Origin: Methanobacterium formicicum
GTDB taxonomy: Archaea; Methanobacteriota; Methanobacteria; Methanobacteriales; Methanobacteriaceae
Direction: 5' to 3'
DNA length: 52,940 bases
Assembly: GCF_029848115.1 (NCBI RefSeq)
Contig: NZ_JARVXG010000058.1
Span: 1 to 52,940, forward strand
Part shown: piece after piece, positions 20,378 to 37,866 of the stretch
How positions within the stretch are numbered: position 1 is the first letter of the stretch
Layout: every line of letters begins with the position of its first letter
Notes under the pieces: generated by a model
The model's input: only the letters and a program-made list of their open reading frames with translations
What the model was told of the DNA's origin: nothing
Database searches by the model: none
Made by a program: the position numbers and the translations under genes

Positions 20378-21517
20378 ATGTTAGATATAGCTTTTAAAGA
20401 TTTTAAAGCCAAAAAGGGCCGCACGGCCATGTGTATCATTGGAGTCATGGTCTGTGTTTTACTCATTGGTACCGTTAACCTGGTCCTCTATGAAATGGAA
20501 TCCGGTCTCAAGGGAGACCTGGGAACAGTTAACGGGCAATTGTACTTTGAAAAGAACGGGACCAGCTTCCCACCCTACGCCAGTATAATCCCCCAAACAC
20601 TGGGGGATGAAGTCCTGAAAAGGGCCGAAGTTGACCAGGCCAAAAGTACCGAGGCCCTCTTTGCACCGGTTCAAACCGGGGAGAGTGCCCAGTACACCAT
20701 GATCGTGGGTTTGACACCTGGTAAGGAGCAGGCCTTCCTGGAGAACGCCACCGTGAATGGTAAAAGTTCCCTGGTGGGTGAAGGTGACAATGCGGTTATA
20801 GTGGGTTCCGAGGCTGCTAAAAAATACAACGCCACGGTAGGTGGCACCATAACTGTGCAGGGAAACCAGTACAAGGTAGTGGGTATCATGAAGCAGGTGG
20901 GCAGTGGATGGCCCCTGACCATTGATAATTCCCTGGTCATGCCTCTTTCCCATGCCCAGGCAGTGATGGACATGTCCGGACTCATATCCACAGTTATCAT
21001 CACTCCTTCTGGCTCCATTGACGGTGCAGAAACCAGTCTGCAGGACGCTTATCCCAGTTACACCATTTACTCCCAGAAGGACACCCAGAAAACACTGGAT
21101 GACAACCTGAGCCAGATCAGGATATTCATGAACATGATCAGCACCTTCATATTCCTGGTTTCAGTGATCATCATCATGATCGTTATGATGATGTCGGTCA
21201 AGGAAAAAACCAAGGAGATAGGAACCATGAGGGCTATTGGAACCAGTAAAATGAAAATTATGGCCTTGATAATATATGAATCACTTATCCTGAGCTTAGT
21301 GGGTGGTATTGTGGGGATCATCCTCATGTCACCCACCTACAGCATGCTGGGCCTATTGATGGGAGCAAAAGAAGTGAATTTCCTGAGCTTCAACATACCC
21401 GGAGCCATTGTCTTGCAGGTCCTGGTCATCGTATTTGTAATTGGAACCTTCAGTGGACTCATACCTGCCTACCTGGCCACCAGAATCAGTCCTATAGATG
21501 CTCTGCGATATGAATAA
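20378..21517 (+). CDS. MacB/FtsX-family ABC transporter permease
   Basis: 379 residues. One membrane segment at about 17-37 is followed by a large extracytoplasmic domain (about 40-235) and three C-terminal segments, the standard MacB/LolC/FtsX layout. The conserved KEKTKEIGTMRAIGTSKMKI coupling loop follows the second segment, and the gene ends in SGLIPAYLATRISPIDALRYE, typical of the family. These permeases couple ATP use in the cytoplasm to movement of substrates or force outside the membrane. The ATPase gene begins 24 bases after the stop. Substrate unknown; antimicrobial peptide, drug or lipoprotein export are the usual choices. Confidence 0.93.
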   Translation: MLDIAFKDFKAKKGRTAMCIIGVMVCVLLIGTVNLVLYEMESGLKGDLGTVNGQLYFEKNGTSFPPYASIIPQTLGDEVLKRAEVDQAKSTEALFAPVQTGESAQYTMIVGLTPGKEQAFLENATVNGKSSLVGEGDNAVIVGSEAAKKYNATVGGTITVQGNQYKVVGIMKQVGSGWPLTIDNSLVMPLSHAQAVMDMSGLISTVIITPSGSIDGAETSLQDAYPSYTIYSQKDTQKTLDDNLSQIRIFMNMISTFIFLVSVIIIMIVMMMSVKEKTKEIGTMRAIGTSKMKIMALIIYESLILSLVGGIVGIILMSPTYSMLGLLMGAKEVNFLSFNIPGAIVLQVLVIVFVIGTFSGLIPAYLATRISPIDALRYE

Positions 21518-21541
21518 GAATAATGAAAGGAAGTGTGTGTA

Positions 21542-22222
21542 ATGAAAGGTTTAGTTAAAGGAGAAGGACTCTGGAAAACCTATAAACTGGATAGTACCGA
21601 GGTCCACGCCCTACGGGGGCTGGATATAAGTGTAGATGCGGGAGAATTTGTATCCATTATGGGTCCTTCTGGGTCCGGTAAATCAACCCTCCTCAACCTC
21701 ATTGGGGGCTTAGATACCCCTACCCAGGGGGATCTTTACATTGGAGGGAAGAATATCGCGGCAATGAAGGATAAGGAACTCACCCGGATGAGGGCGGAGA
21801 ATATTGGATACATCTTCCAGACTTTCAACCTCCTGCCGGCGTTGAGTGTACGGGATAATGTGGAATTTCCCATGAGGAACCTCACCGGTAGTAAGAAGAT
21901 GGATAAATCCTCCCGGATAAAAAGGGCAGAGGAATGTGTGGAAATAGTTGGTCTGGGGCCCCGGATGAATTACCTTCCCGCCAAGCTTTCTGGTGGGGAG
22001 AGGCAGAGGGTGGCCATTGCCCGGGCCCTGGTGAACCATCCCAAGTTCATCCTGGCCGACGAACCAACTGGTAACCTGGACAGTGAAGCCACCAGCAACA
22101 TAATCGACCTCCTGCATCAGGTTAATGAGGAGGGAACCACGGTGATCATGGTTACCCACGATGTGGAAACCACCCGGGACACCCGTGTACTGAGAATCAG
22201 GGATGGATTGATTGAAAGTTAA
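21542..22222 (+). CDS. LolD/MacB-type ABC transporter ATPase
   Basis: 226 residues from ATG 21542, preferred over GTG 21533 because AAAGGAAG is well placed before it. Walker [14 protein letters not shown]-loop [11 protein letters not shown], signature [15 protein letters not shown], Walker [15 protein letters not shown] and H-loop VTHD are all present, so it should be active. The sequence belongs to the LolD/MacB/FtsE class ([26 protein letters not shown]). It pairs with the permease just upstream to form a homodimeric exporter with two copies of each. Confidence 0.95.
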   Translation: MKGLVKGEGLWKTYKLDSTEVHALRGLDISVDAGEFVSIMGPSGSGKSTLLNLIGGLDTPTQGDLYIGGKNIAAMKDKELTRMRAENIGYIFQTFNLLPALSVRDNVEFPMRNLTGSKKMDKSSRIKRAEECVEIVGLGPRMNYLPAKLSGGERQRVAIARALVNHPKFILADEPTGNLDSEATSNIIDLLHQVNEEGTTVIMVTHDVETTRDTRVLRIRDGLIES

Positions 22223-22235
22223 ATCCATCTGACCC

Positions 22236-22242
22236 TTTTTTT
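22236..22242 (+). terminator. Oligo-T terminator of the ABC operon
   Basis: A run of seven T starts 14 bases after the ATPase stop, followed by further T-rich tracts to 22275. Confidence 0.5.
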
Positions 22243-22388
22243 AAAATACTCCTTTTTATTTATCATCCTTTTTTTTATCGTTCTCTTCATTCTCTGGAAA
22301 AAAAGGATTACCTAAATACAGTAATAGATTTAATATAATACTTAATAATAAATATCTATTGAATAAATATAACTGCAGGGGATTTAAG

Positions 22389-22916
22389 ATGGCAGAAGAT
22401 AATGTGGATTTAAAACTCCTGGGCCAGGACCAGCTACTACCCTGGCTCCAGCACGATATCTCACAGGTAACTCAAAGTATAATGGTAGTTGGCCCCTGGC
22501 TTGATGCATATTTTGTAGCTAAAGTCCTGGATTCAATGCAAACCACCAAAATAGGGGTTTGTTTCCTGGTGCGTATAGATGGAGATGAACTTATTGACGC
22601 CAAGACACTCTCCGCCTTGAACCTGGCCCGTGAAAATCTGGAAAACTTCCAGGCCCGGACCCTTCCCTACCTCCACTCCAAGGTTATCCTCCTGGACCAG
22701 GCTTTATTTTACCTGGGAAGTGCCAACTGGTACTGGTACAGCCTCCACAAATCACTGGAAACCACAATAACTGGAAAAATAGATATATTGCCGGGATTAA
22801 CCACGGAAATGGACCGGTACTGGGAAAAGGCCACACCATTAACCCGTGAAGATTTAAGATGTTACCATGATCTGGAACCCCACCAAAGAGATCCATACCG
22901 ATATAGGTTAAAATGA
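22389..22916 (+). CDS. Phospholipase-D-like domain protein (single HKD half)
   Basis: 175 residues from ATG 22389, chosen for the AGGGGAT just before it; an in-frame TTG at 22359 adds ten unlikely residues. The PLD motif is LHSKVILLDQALFYLGSANW, matching HxKx4Dx6GSxN. Only one HKD motif is present, so a homodimer would form the active site, as in Nuc-type endonucleases and helicase-associated PLD proteins. The substrate could be nucleic acid or lipid. No secretion signal is seen. It follows the ABC operon by 166 bases. Confidence 0.85.
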   Translation: MAEDNVDLKLLGQDQLLPWLQHDISQVTQSIMVVGPWLDAYFVAKVLDSMQTTKIGVCFLVRIDGDELIDAKTLSALNLARENLENFQARTLPYLHSKVILLDQALFYLGSANWYWYSLHKSLETTITGKIDILPGLTTEMDRYWEKATPLTREDLRCYHDLEPHQRDPYRYRLK

Positions 22917-23062
22917 CTCTAAATTTACTATATACTAATTATAAATGCCATAGTACCAGGTTTAACCAATATCTAACCGGAAGAATGACCGTTCATAAAC
23001 GGGAAAGAATGACTGTTTCAATAAGAAATAAATTAAAACACTGTTAAATTAAAGGTACTAGA

Positions 23063-23314
23063 CTACTCTTCTTCTTTGGGTATGAAGGTGGCATTGATTT
23101 TAAAGGAATAAGTCTGTGCCTCGGAAGGGTCTTCCTTCTCCAGTTTCTCCACACTCCACAGATCCAGGGGGTGCCGGTCCAGGATAATGTAGCCACATTC
23201 ACCGGAAAACTCCATGTAGGGAAACTCAGCTTCCCGTAAGGTCTTCATAATCCGGATCATAACCTCTTCTAATTCTTCTTCATCCAGTTCTAGAACAGTG
23301 TTTCCCTCGCCCAT
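23063..23314 (-). CDS. Small acidic conserved-looking protein
   Basis: 83 residues, strongly acidic at the N-terminus (ELDEEELEEVMIRI), with a compact alpha/beta-like pattern (FMEFSGECGYIILDRHPLD-like core) and an acidic tail. AAGGAGGG precedes the ATG. I do not recognise the family. It is monocistronic, and its promoter lies in the long gap shared with the gene at 23772. Confidence 0.7.
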   Translation of the reverse strand: MGEGNTVLELDEEELEEVMIRIMKTLREAEFPYMEFSGECGYIILDRHPLDLWSVEKLEKEDPSEAQTYSFKINATFIPKEEE

Positions 23315-24089
<775 letters not shown>

Positions 24090-24202
24090 CCTTAAATTTT
24101 TAATGGTAATAGAATAATTCACTAGGTAATCAATATTCCTAAAATATCGATTCTAAACTATCCACTAATTAAGTGTAGTACCAATATCCTCAGAGTTTTA
24201 GC

Positions 24203-24685
24203 ATGAACCAGCAAGTATTCACCATAGGGCACAGCAATCATCTTTTCAGAGCATTTCTGGAATTAATCCATAAAAATAACGTCAACATGGTGGTGGATGT
24301 CCGCACCAGCCCCTACAGCAAGTACTCCCCCCATTTCAATAAAAAACCATTAATGAAGACTCTGGAAGAATCAGAAATAGACTATGTTTATATGGGAAAC
24401 AAGATCGGTGGAAAACCACGGGATAAGAAGTTCTACCACGAGGACCAGCTCCAGTACCACCTCCTGGAGAAGGATGAAAAGTACCAGAAGGGACTCCAGG
24501 AACTGGTGGACCTAATCCCCAATAACACATTGGTGTTGATGTGCAGCGAGGAGAACCCCTATCACTGCCACCGCCACCACCTCATCAGCCAGTCTTTACT
24601 TAAAAAGGGGTACAGTATAACCCACATTCGTGGGAACGGTACCCTGGAGAATGTGGCCAATGATTATCAGGCCAGGCTTTTTTAA
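24203..24685 (+). CDS. DUF488 family protein
   Basis: 160 residues. The family is clear from [34 protein letters not shown], the GKPRD segment and [17 protein letters not shown], with conserved Cys and His that may bind metal or act in catalysis. DUF488 proteins are widespread and linked by context to nucleic acid or stress functions, but no activity is established. It starts at ATG 24203 without a strong ribosome binding site. No operon is evident. Confidence 0.88.
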   Translation: MNQQVFTIGHSNHLFRAFLELIHKNNVNMVVDVRTSPYSKYSPHFNKKPLMKTLEESEIDYVYMGNKIGGKPRDKKFYHEDQLQYHLLEKDEKYQKGLQELVDLIPNNTLVLMCSEENPYHCHRHHLISQSLLKKGYSITHIRGNGTLENVANDYQARLF

Positions 24686-24789
24686 ATTCTGAAAAATTTG
24701 ATAATCAGACCCTAACTGTTAATTCTTATATGTTTGATAGGACATAATTTATATCACAAATACTTATCCCATGGATTGAGGTTAATAAT

Positions 24790-25068
24790 ATGAATACTGT
24801 CCTTGAAGTGAGTAAAATTGTTAACATACCTCCAGATGAACTTATAGCCAGGGGTATGCTAGCATTTCTGGAGAAGGAAATCAGACTTTCTGAGCTGGAA
24901 ATCGCTGATCTTCGTGACAAGTACGATGTTGCTAGCAAAGAAGATTTATATACACTCATTGAATCTAAATCCATCAACAGCCATCCTGCCTGGGAAGACT
25001 ATATTACCTGGAAAAATAAGGAAAAATACCGGAAAGATCTCGAAGAAAAATTGAAATTAATCCGGTGA
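24790..25068 (+). CDS. Antitoxin-like protein paired with a TumE-type toxin
   Basis: 92 residues, helical and charged: VLEVSKIVNIPPDELIARGM, LAFLEKEIRLSELEIADL, then a WEDYITWKNKEK tail. It precedes the DUF6516/TumE-like frame by six bases, which is the usual order for such pairs in archaea. No DNA-binding motif is sure. The frame is intact, whereas the toxin is shifted. The name antitoxin rests on context. Confidence 0.65.
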   Translation: MNTVLEVSKIVNIPPDELIARGMLAFLEKEIRLSELEIADLRDKYDVASKEDLYTLIESKSINSHPAWEDYITWKNKEKYRKDLEEKLKLIR

Positions 25069-25074
25069 TTTTTT

Positions 25075-25441
25075 TTGCTGCAATTATATCTTATTCTTAA
25101 GAAAATATCCGAAAACGAATTTAAAGATATTGTGGTCTCCACTCGCCTGTTAGGTGGTAAAACCAGCAATCCCAACAAGTTAAGATTAGATATCTGTGAT
25201 GGAAACTTTTTTAGATATCTGGCATACTGAAGATGGGGATTATTCATACCACTGGGAACAAAGAGCCCAAAGAGGATTGATAAATCGCTGGGACAATGCA
25301 CCGGACCACCAACACATTTCTACATTTCCTGATCACTTCCACTCTGGATCTGATGCACATGTTGTTGAAAGTAAATTGGATCCAAATCCTGAAAAAGCCA
25401 TACGCACTGTTTTGACATTTATCAGGGAAAATTTAGATTGA
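25075..25441 (+). pseudogene. TumE-family (DUF6516) toxin with a one-base frameshift
   Basis: From TTG 25075 the frame reads LQLYLILKKISENEFKDIVV, then STRLLGGKTSNPNKLRLDIC, and breaks in a T6 run at 25207-25212. The next frame continues DIWHTEDGDYSYHWEQRAQ, then INRWDNAPDHQHISTFPDHF, the hallmark of DUF6516/TumE-like toxins (YSYH..., RWDNAPHH, TFP.H.H). With five T instead of six the halves join into one protein of about 121 residues. TumE-like toxins are predicted RNases. The break is either real inactivation or a homopolymer error. Confidence 0.8.
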
Positions 25442-25521
25442 AACAACCTTTCCCAATCATAACTAGAATCACCATCCACCAGAGTGGAAAATTCTTAATA
25501 AACACCGGAGGTAATGTGTTA

Positions 25522-25576
<55 letters not shown>

Positions 25577-25577
25577 T

Positions 25578-25662
<85 letters not shown>

Positions 25663-25853
25663 CTAATTTTAATAATTAACTCTTGAAACCATTTCTTTAA
25701 ATCTTCTATTACGAGTGTCTTTTTTTTTAAAATCCCTTTACCAGGTTAATACCCCTATTTAAATATTAATTAACCTCCGCCTCCGGTTATCTAAAAGCAC
25801 CTTAACCGATTTATTTATACCATAACGGGCATATATGTGATAAGAAGATTATC

Positions 25854-28663
<2,810 letters not shown>

Positions 28664-28670
<7 letters not shown>

Positions 28671-28704
28671 TGGACTAAATTTATAGATTAATGGACTAAT
28701 TTAT
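28664..28704 (+). repeat. 21-base tandem duplication over the helicase stop
   Basis: AGATTAATGGACTAAATTTAT at 28664 begins again at 28685 with one base lost. The first copy includes the TAA stop. Confidence 0.65.
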
Positions 28705-28789
28705 TATATGTCCTGAAGCCACTAGCACCCGAAAAGATTTTCCCCTGCTTAAAATCATGCTTAGGGAATATAAATTAATGTTGTTTACC

Positions 28790-29593
28790 ATGAACTTCTT
28801 AAAACTAGAAAATTGTGATTTATACTACCAGGAGACGGGTAGCGGTGATCCTGTTGTATTGATACACGGAATGGGTAGTGACCATACTGCCTGGGGAGGT
28901 CTGGTTCCCCTGCTCCAGACAAACTACCGGGCACTGGCAGTGGATCTACGGGGCCACGGATACTCCTGCAAAACTCCCGGTCCCTACTCCCTGGATCTCT
29001 TTGCCACTGATCTATTAAAGTTACTGGAATCACTGGACATTGGAAAAGCACATTTCCTGGGCCATTCCATGGGTGGAGCAGTTTTACTGGAACTGGCCCT
29101 CCATCACCCCGAAAAAATGTATTCCCTGACTCTCATATCCAGTTTTGCCAGGGTAGACCCACCACTGGAAAAAAAATTAAACACACTCCTTAAAATCCTT
29201 TCCGAGCAGGGTTATGAGGCCTTTTTTGATGCCTGCCTTCCTCTTACCTATACCCCGGAGTTTCTGGAGAAAAACCAGGAATCTTTTTCTTTGATTAAAG
29301 CCACCACCAGTCAAATGGTATCTCTCACCAGTTTAACCGACACCCTGCAGGCCTGCCTTCAGATCGAGCTTAAAGATGACCTGAGTGAAATAGATGTTCC
29401 TTCACTGATTATTGCCGGTTCTGAAGATACATTTACCCCTCCTCATCATGGGATTTTCATCAGTAACAACTTAAAACAGGGAAAAATGGTAATTATGGAA
29501 GGTGTTGGTCATAATTTGCTGGTGGAACAACCTGAAAAAACTCATTCCCTAATAAAAGATTATTTAAAATTGTCCAGGTTTAAAACTGATTGA
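28790..29593 (+). CDS. Alpha/beta hydrolase
   Basis: 267 residues from ATG 28790, where the fold begins ([16 protein letters not shown]); ATG 28757 is also in frame. The oxyanion segment [16 protein letters not shown], the nucleophile elbow [12 protein letters not shown] with the catalytic serine, a late Asp in [13 protein letters not shown] and His in [11 protein letters not shown] complete the triad. The length is normal. Substrate cannot be told; esterase, lactonase and haloperoxidase-like members share the fold. No operon partner is evident. Confidence 0.92.
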   Translation: MNFLKLENCDLYYQETGSGDPVVLIHGMGSDHTAWGGLVPLLQTNYRALAVDLRGHGYSCKTPGPYSLDLFATDLLKLLESLDIGKAHFLGHSMGGAVLLELALHHPEKMYSLTLISSFARVDPPLEKKLNTLLKILSEQGYEAFFDACLPLTYTPEFLEKNQESFSLIKATTSQMVSLTSLTDTLQACLQIELKDDLSEIDVPSLIIAGSEDTFTPPHHGIFISNNLKQGKMVIMEGVGHNLLVEQPEKTHSLIKDYLKLSRFKTD

Positions 29594-29677
29594 AGATAAA
29601 TAAATGGCTAAATGAGTTATAACATCTAACCTGAGTTGTTCTGATAATCACATTATATGCATAACGGAGTCATATCT

Positions 29678-30661
<984 letters not shown>

Positions 30662-30790
30662 TTAAAATTAAACCTGCCCCAAAAAAAAATTAACCTCCAC
30701 AATTTGATAACATTAACTAATTTAATTAGGGTTTAACAACAGAATATAATAGGAATTGTGGGGGCAATAAAAATCCATTGGGGGGACTAT

Positions 30791-31327
30791 ATGGGGGAAA
30801 AATTATATTTACTGGGGTTAATAACACTTTTATCATCATTAATTATAGTGGGGGGTAGTTTAACTTCATTCAGTTCTTCAGATTCACCAGTTATATCTAA
30901 TGTGGTTGTTGATGCTGGTTTTACTTATTACTGGGAGAATCATGCCTATTCTGGTGATCTTAATAGCATCTTTCCCCTACGTTTCCTGTCACCAGCTCCC
31001 CCTCGCCCACTCTCCCCGGAATCAACTCGGTATCTTTCACCTCACTCCTCCCGGATTTTATCCAGTTCTCCCTTAAGACCATTATCAGAGTTTTCCCCCC
31101 GAACTCTATCATCACTACCCCTGAGACCATTATCAACCGTGGTTACTCGTCCACTTTCCCCCTCAACAAAAAGAGAACTTTCGACCGAGTCAACACGGCC
31201 TTTATCCCCTTCACCTCAACGTACCCTCTCCCCTTACCCAAAAAGACCAATATCAAGCCCGGTGAAAAGAGAATTATCACCTTCTACCACCAGACCTTTA
31301 TCACCAGCACCGGTGCGACCACTTTAA
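30791..31327 (+). CDS. Secreted or anchored protein of octapeptide repeats (RxLSxxxx)
   Basis: 178 residues from ATG 30791, set by GGGGGGA eight bases upstream; TTG 30758 is possible. A hydrophobic segment ([20 protein letters not shown]) should act as signal or anchor. After a short linker, residues 64-178 consist of fourteen perfectly phased eight-residue units plus a partial one, such as [40 protein letters not shown]. Each keeps R at 1, L or I at 3 and S at 4. It is very basic and has no charged cluster outside the Arg. I recognise no family. It has no coding neighbours in the same operon. Confidence 0.8.
   Translation: MGEKLYLLGLITLLSSLIIVGGSLTSFSSSDSPVISNVVVDAGFTYYWENHAYSGDLNSIFPLRFLSPAPPRPLSPESTRYLSPHSSRILSSSPLRPLSEFSPRTLSSLPLRPLSTVVTRPLSPSTKRELSTESTRPLSPSPQRTLSPYPKRPISSPVKRELSPSTTRPLSPAPVRPL
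30980..31324 (+). repeat. 24-base coding repeats (14 octapeptide units)
   Basis: The units are in frame and none is gained or lost within the array, so every repeat is 24 bases. Codons differ among units, so the array is old or under selection at the protein level. Confidence 0.8.
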
Positions 31328-31589
31328 ACTTATTATCTAATTTTTTTTATTCCAGAATTCAAAATTCTCACTTATTTCTCACGTTATTTTTAAATGGAAA
31401 ATTTTAGGATAAATAATTTGATTAATGGAGGGAGTGTGGGGATAGATATGGTCCCTTAAAATAAATTAACATCAATATTACTATTATAATAAAAAAATGT
31501 TGTTACAAACTAATAATGTTGGGATAAAGTTATATTGTTGGAAGATCAATAGGGGTTTGAAGAATTAATTTTTGGAGGGCCACTATTAC
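31328..31589. other. AT-rich stretch with ribosome binding site of the 28-residue gene
   Basis: No larger gene is seen. GGAGGG at 31574-31579 lies 10 bases before ATG 31590. Confidence 0.5.
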
Positions 31590-31676
31590 ATGAACAACAG
31601 GGAAACTATATTCATTGTTGGAATTTTTTCCATAATCCTCATGGTGGGATTTGCAATGAGCATTATTAAATTTTAA
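31590..31676 (+). CDS. 28-residue single-segment membrane peptide
   Basis: ATG 31590 to TAA 31676 encodes MNNRETIFIVGIFSIILMVG followed by FAMSIIKF: a polar start, one membrane segment and a basic end. GGAGGG is well placed upstream. No homologue is known to me. It converges with the RNase III gene. Coding status is a reasonable guess from the ribosome binding site and hydrophobic profile. Confidence 0.4.
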   Translation: MNNRETIFIVGIFSIILMVGFAMSIIKF

Positions 31677-31722
31677 TTTTATTCCCAATGGTATGGGGAA
31701 AAATCATTAAGCATATCCCTTT

Positions 31723-32382
31723 TTAAAAATTAAAATTAATAAGAGCCATCTTGGCTGCATTCTGCTCTGCTTCTTTTTTACTTCCCCCACTACCAGTTCC
31801 GTAGTTTTCTCCATTGATAATTGCAGCCATGGTGAAGGTTTTGTTATGTGGTTCCCCTTCCTCATGGACCAGATCATAGGTTAAATCCAAGCTCTCATGG
31901 TCGCAAAGCTGATTCAATTCAGATTTGTAATCATAAAAAAATACATCTTTCTGTTCTATGTGGGGCAGCACAGTTTGGGAGAGGAACTCTTTCACTGGTT
32001 CCAGACCGAGGTCCAGGTACAAAGCCCCGATAAAAGATTCAAAAACATCGGCAACTACTGAATCTACTTCCCGCCTAGTTAGTTCTGCACCGGCACCCAT
32101 TTTAGTGTACTGGTCCAATCCCCATTCCGTAGAGTAGGCATAAAGTGCCTGTTTACATACGAAGTTAGCACGCATACGGGTTAATTCACCTTCGTTTAAC
32201 CCTGGATCCATTTTATATAAAAATTCAGAGACCACCAGGTCCAGTACGGCATCCCCCAAAAATTCCAGGCGTTCATAACACTCACTGAGACCGTTTTCAT
32301 GGGAATAAGACTCATGTAAGAAGGCCAGTTCGTAAAGATGGGTATCATTGGGTTTAATTGAAAAATTATCCAGTAGTTTCAT
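31723..32382 (-). CDS. rnc: Ribonuclease III
   Basis: 219 residues, the size of bacterial RNase III. The catalytic domain carries [20 protein letters not shown], with the Glu and Asp residues of the signature motif, and a second acidic site near [17 protein letters not shown] double-stranded-RNA binding domain occupies about 150-219 ([13 protein letters not shown], then [18 protein letters not shown]). It cleaves double-stranded RNA with Mg2+, in rRNA processing and decay of structured RNA. RNase III is patchy in archaea, but known in methanogens. It stands alone. Confidence 0.95.
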   Translation of the reverse strand: MKLLDNFSIKPNDTHLYELAFLHESYSHENGLSECYERLEFLGDAVLDLVVSEFLYKMDPGLNEGELTRMRANFVCKQALYAYSTEWGLDQYTKMGAGAELTRREVDSVVADVFESFIGALYLDLGLEPVKEFLSQTVLPHIEQKDVFFYDYKSELNQLCDHESLDLTYDLVHEEGEPHNKTFTMAAIINGENYGTGSGGSKKEAEQNAAKMALINFNF

Positions 32383-32539
32383 ATTATCACTGATCTATAT
32401 TAGTATATGTTCTAATATGACTTAAAATAATTTGCTTTTTTTTAAAATATGGTTTAAGCTGACTAAACTCAAAATTGGTTAGTTTTATCAGGCCAATATA
32501 TTTAATACAGGCATTTCCATTTGTATAATCCTTTTACAT

Positions 32540-33385
32540 TTATTTATCCAGTTCCGGGTTGTTGGAGATGTTTACCAGGGCCACCAGGGCCACGAATATC
32601 ATGGTGAACACGGTAATTAAAGCCATATCAATGGTGATGTAGTTGTACTGGAAAAATATGAATAATATAGTTCCCAGGGCAGTTATACCATAAACTAACG
32701 CAGCTTCACTCCAGTAGGGCTTACTGGTGATTTTCGAACGGATTTTATCATTGATAGTGTCATATCGGGAAAGGTACAGGGCAAATATCTGGAAGAAAAT
32801 GTAGACCACCAGAAACCAGCCAAAGAAGTTGGAGACCGGAACTCCGAAGTAGGCACCGGGATTGGTCCACACCCACATACCCTGTAAGGTGGAAGAAAGG
32901 GGATCAATGGTTAAATCCCACATAACCATTATAAACGCCGCTATTAGCGGTACCAGGAAAACCTGTTTTCCCTGAAGTTTTCTAGCGTACTGGCCAGTTA
33001 ACACGTGGGCTAAAGCAAAGGAAAGATATCCCACCGCGAAGTAGGCAAATATGATTATAAGGGGAACGGTCATCATCCCCAGGCTGGGTGAGTAATGGTA
33101 GTATCCAAAGGGGAATCCCGTGGCTATGCTCAGGTTTTCAAAGGTGAAGCTAACGGCCCAGGTAATCAGGAAGAAAATTAACATGTTTTTCTTACCATAC
33201 CTATCCACTCCGTGTAAAACTGCTAGGACGAATATAAATGCCGTGGCCAGGAAGTAATCTACGGATTGTAAATTGGGATCACTGAAGGTAAAAATCATTA
33301 AAATGTTAATTACAAAATAAAGTATTATTAAAAACCATCGCAGCTTATTAAAGGAAGTTTTCGGCTTTTTTACTGTGTTAGGCAT
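32540..33385 (-). CDS. CruF-like (DUF422) carotenoid-type membrane protein
   Basis: 281 residues with about seven membrane segments. The signature is in SFTFENLSIATGFPFGYYHY, with acidic and aromatic residues, and in AAFIMVMWDLTIDPLSSTLQ and WVWTNPGAYFGVPVSNFFGW, all matching DUF422/CruF hydratases of bacterioruberin and related carotenoid pathways. No other carotenoid gene is in the window. In methanobacteria the substrate is likely another isoprenoid, such as a squalene or polyprenol derivative, by inference. GGGGGAAAT precedes the ATG. Confidence 0.85.
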   Translation of the reverse strand: MPNTVKKPKTSFNKLRWFLIILYFVINILMIFTFSDPNLQSVDYFLATAFIFVLAVLHGVDRYGKKNMLIFFLITWAVSFTFENLSIATGFPFGYYHYSPSLGMMTVPLIIIFAYFAVGYLSFALAHVLTGQYARKLQGKQVFLVPLIAAFIMVMWDLTIDPLSSTLQGMWVWTNPGAYFGVPVSNFFGWFLVVYIFFQIFALYLSRYDTINDKIRSKITSKPYWSEAALVYGITALGTILFIFFQYNYITIDMALITVFTMIFVALVALVNISNNPELDK

Positions 33386-33636
33386 GTAAATTTCCCCCTA
33401 AAATCCCTATACTAATATATAATCAGATTTATTTAAAGGCGAATAAATATATTTTGATTTTAACCGTTATGGTAAAAATAAAGAGCCTAAAATTAAAAAC
33501 AAATTGTTACCACCCCCACCTTTGAATCAGGTGAAGTGATCTAATACTATATATACTAGGTTTATCAGTTAATATTGAGGAATTATCCCCGTGATAATAC
33601 TAACTATAACTGGATTTTTTTTATTCTGGTGATATA

Positions 33637-34317
<681 letters not shown>

Positions 34318-34629
34318 TCAAACAGCTCCCAATTGAAAGTGTAGTTCTCGGCTGAATTCCTTAAATAGAGAAAAATTAGAGAAATTTAACTATAAATGAA
34401 ACACAGTTATCAATAAAACCAGGTGTCTGGAATGGTGGAGCCATCTAAATTAATGGGGAAACCGTAACTACACCTTACCAATGGTATTTTGTTACATTGC
34501 CATAAAAGTACTCTTTTGGCTATAAATCTTTAAATGTTCATAGAATTTTTTAGTTAATCTTCTATAATTTCAATCAAAATATGGTAAAATTCCAAAAAAT
34601 TATTATCATATGAATTCATAATTAATAAC
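34318..34629. other. Intergenic stretch with a possible gene fragment
   Basis: No intact gene. At 34449-34505 the plus strand reads INGETVTTPYQWYFVTLP with no start, which looks like the core of an Ig-like or propeller surface repeat, and may be a fragment. The rest is AT-rich. Confidence 0.3.
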
Positions 34630-35013
34630 ATGAAATCCACTATCTATCTAAAATGTCCACAGTGCCGTGAACATGGCCTCCTCATTGAACGGCAGGGCAA
34701 ATATTTCTGTGCCAATTGTATGTACGACTACACACAATTGAATGATGACCGGGGTAAACTAGACGAAATTTTATTAGAAAATATTAGGGAAGGGGGTTTT
34801 GGTTTTCCATTTAGCGCTGCCTTGTATGAACGGGTAACCCTGGTCTCTCCCCAGGAAGCAATGGAATATGTCAAAAGATTGGCTGAAGATAATAATATCG
34901 AATTAATGCCCAGTAAAGGGAGTATCCTAAAAAGTTTATGGCCACTTTTAGCTTTAATCATAGTTGTTGTTGTGGTAATAATAGTTGCCTTCTTGTTCGT
35001 TGTTAATGGATAG
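34630..35013 (+). CDS. Zinc-ribbon protein with C-terminal membrane tail
   Basis: 127 residues. The ribbon is CPQC followed by CANC, 17 residues apart (KCPQCREHGLLIERQGKYFC). A helical stretch with VTLVSPQEAMEYVKRLAED follows, then a single long membrane segment at the end (LWPLLALIIVVVVVIIVAFL). The protein would be tail-anchored with its ribbon in the cytoplasm. No family known to me. A 36-codon frame from ATG 35006 overlaps its stop. Confidence 0.7.
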   Translation: MKSTIYLKCPQCREHGLLIERQGKYFCANCMYDYTQLNDDRGKLDEILLENIREGGFGFPFSAALYERVTLVSPQEAMEYVKRLAEDNNIELMPSKGSILKSLWPLLALIIVVVVVIIVAFLFVVNG

Positions 35014-35226
35014 TGGACATCCCACCCAGGGGAAAGAAAGATATTACGAGCGACGATTTAATTTTAAAGAAATAGTTACCCGTAATGGATTAGAGGAACG
35101 CACCTGTAAGATATAAACATAGAATAGAATGATTTCAAAAATAGATAAATAAAAAATTATTTCCGAGTTTATTCTAGGACTTAATTTACATCTTAGTTTT
35201 AGTATACGAAATGCATTATCCAAAAT

Positions 35227-37866
<2,640 letters not shown>

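Noticed and set aside
30980..31324. 24-base repeats as a DNA minisatellite without coding role
   Set aside because: Codon choice varies between units while the residues stay fixed, and the frame has a start, ribosome binding site and signal-like segment.
35006..35116. 36-codon frame overlapping the stop of the zinc-ribbon gene
   Set aside because: Start overlap is suggestive, but there is no family or hydrophobic pattern, and no support beyond the ATG.
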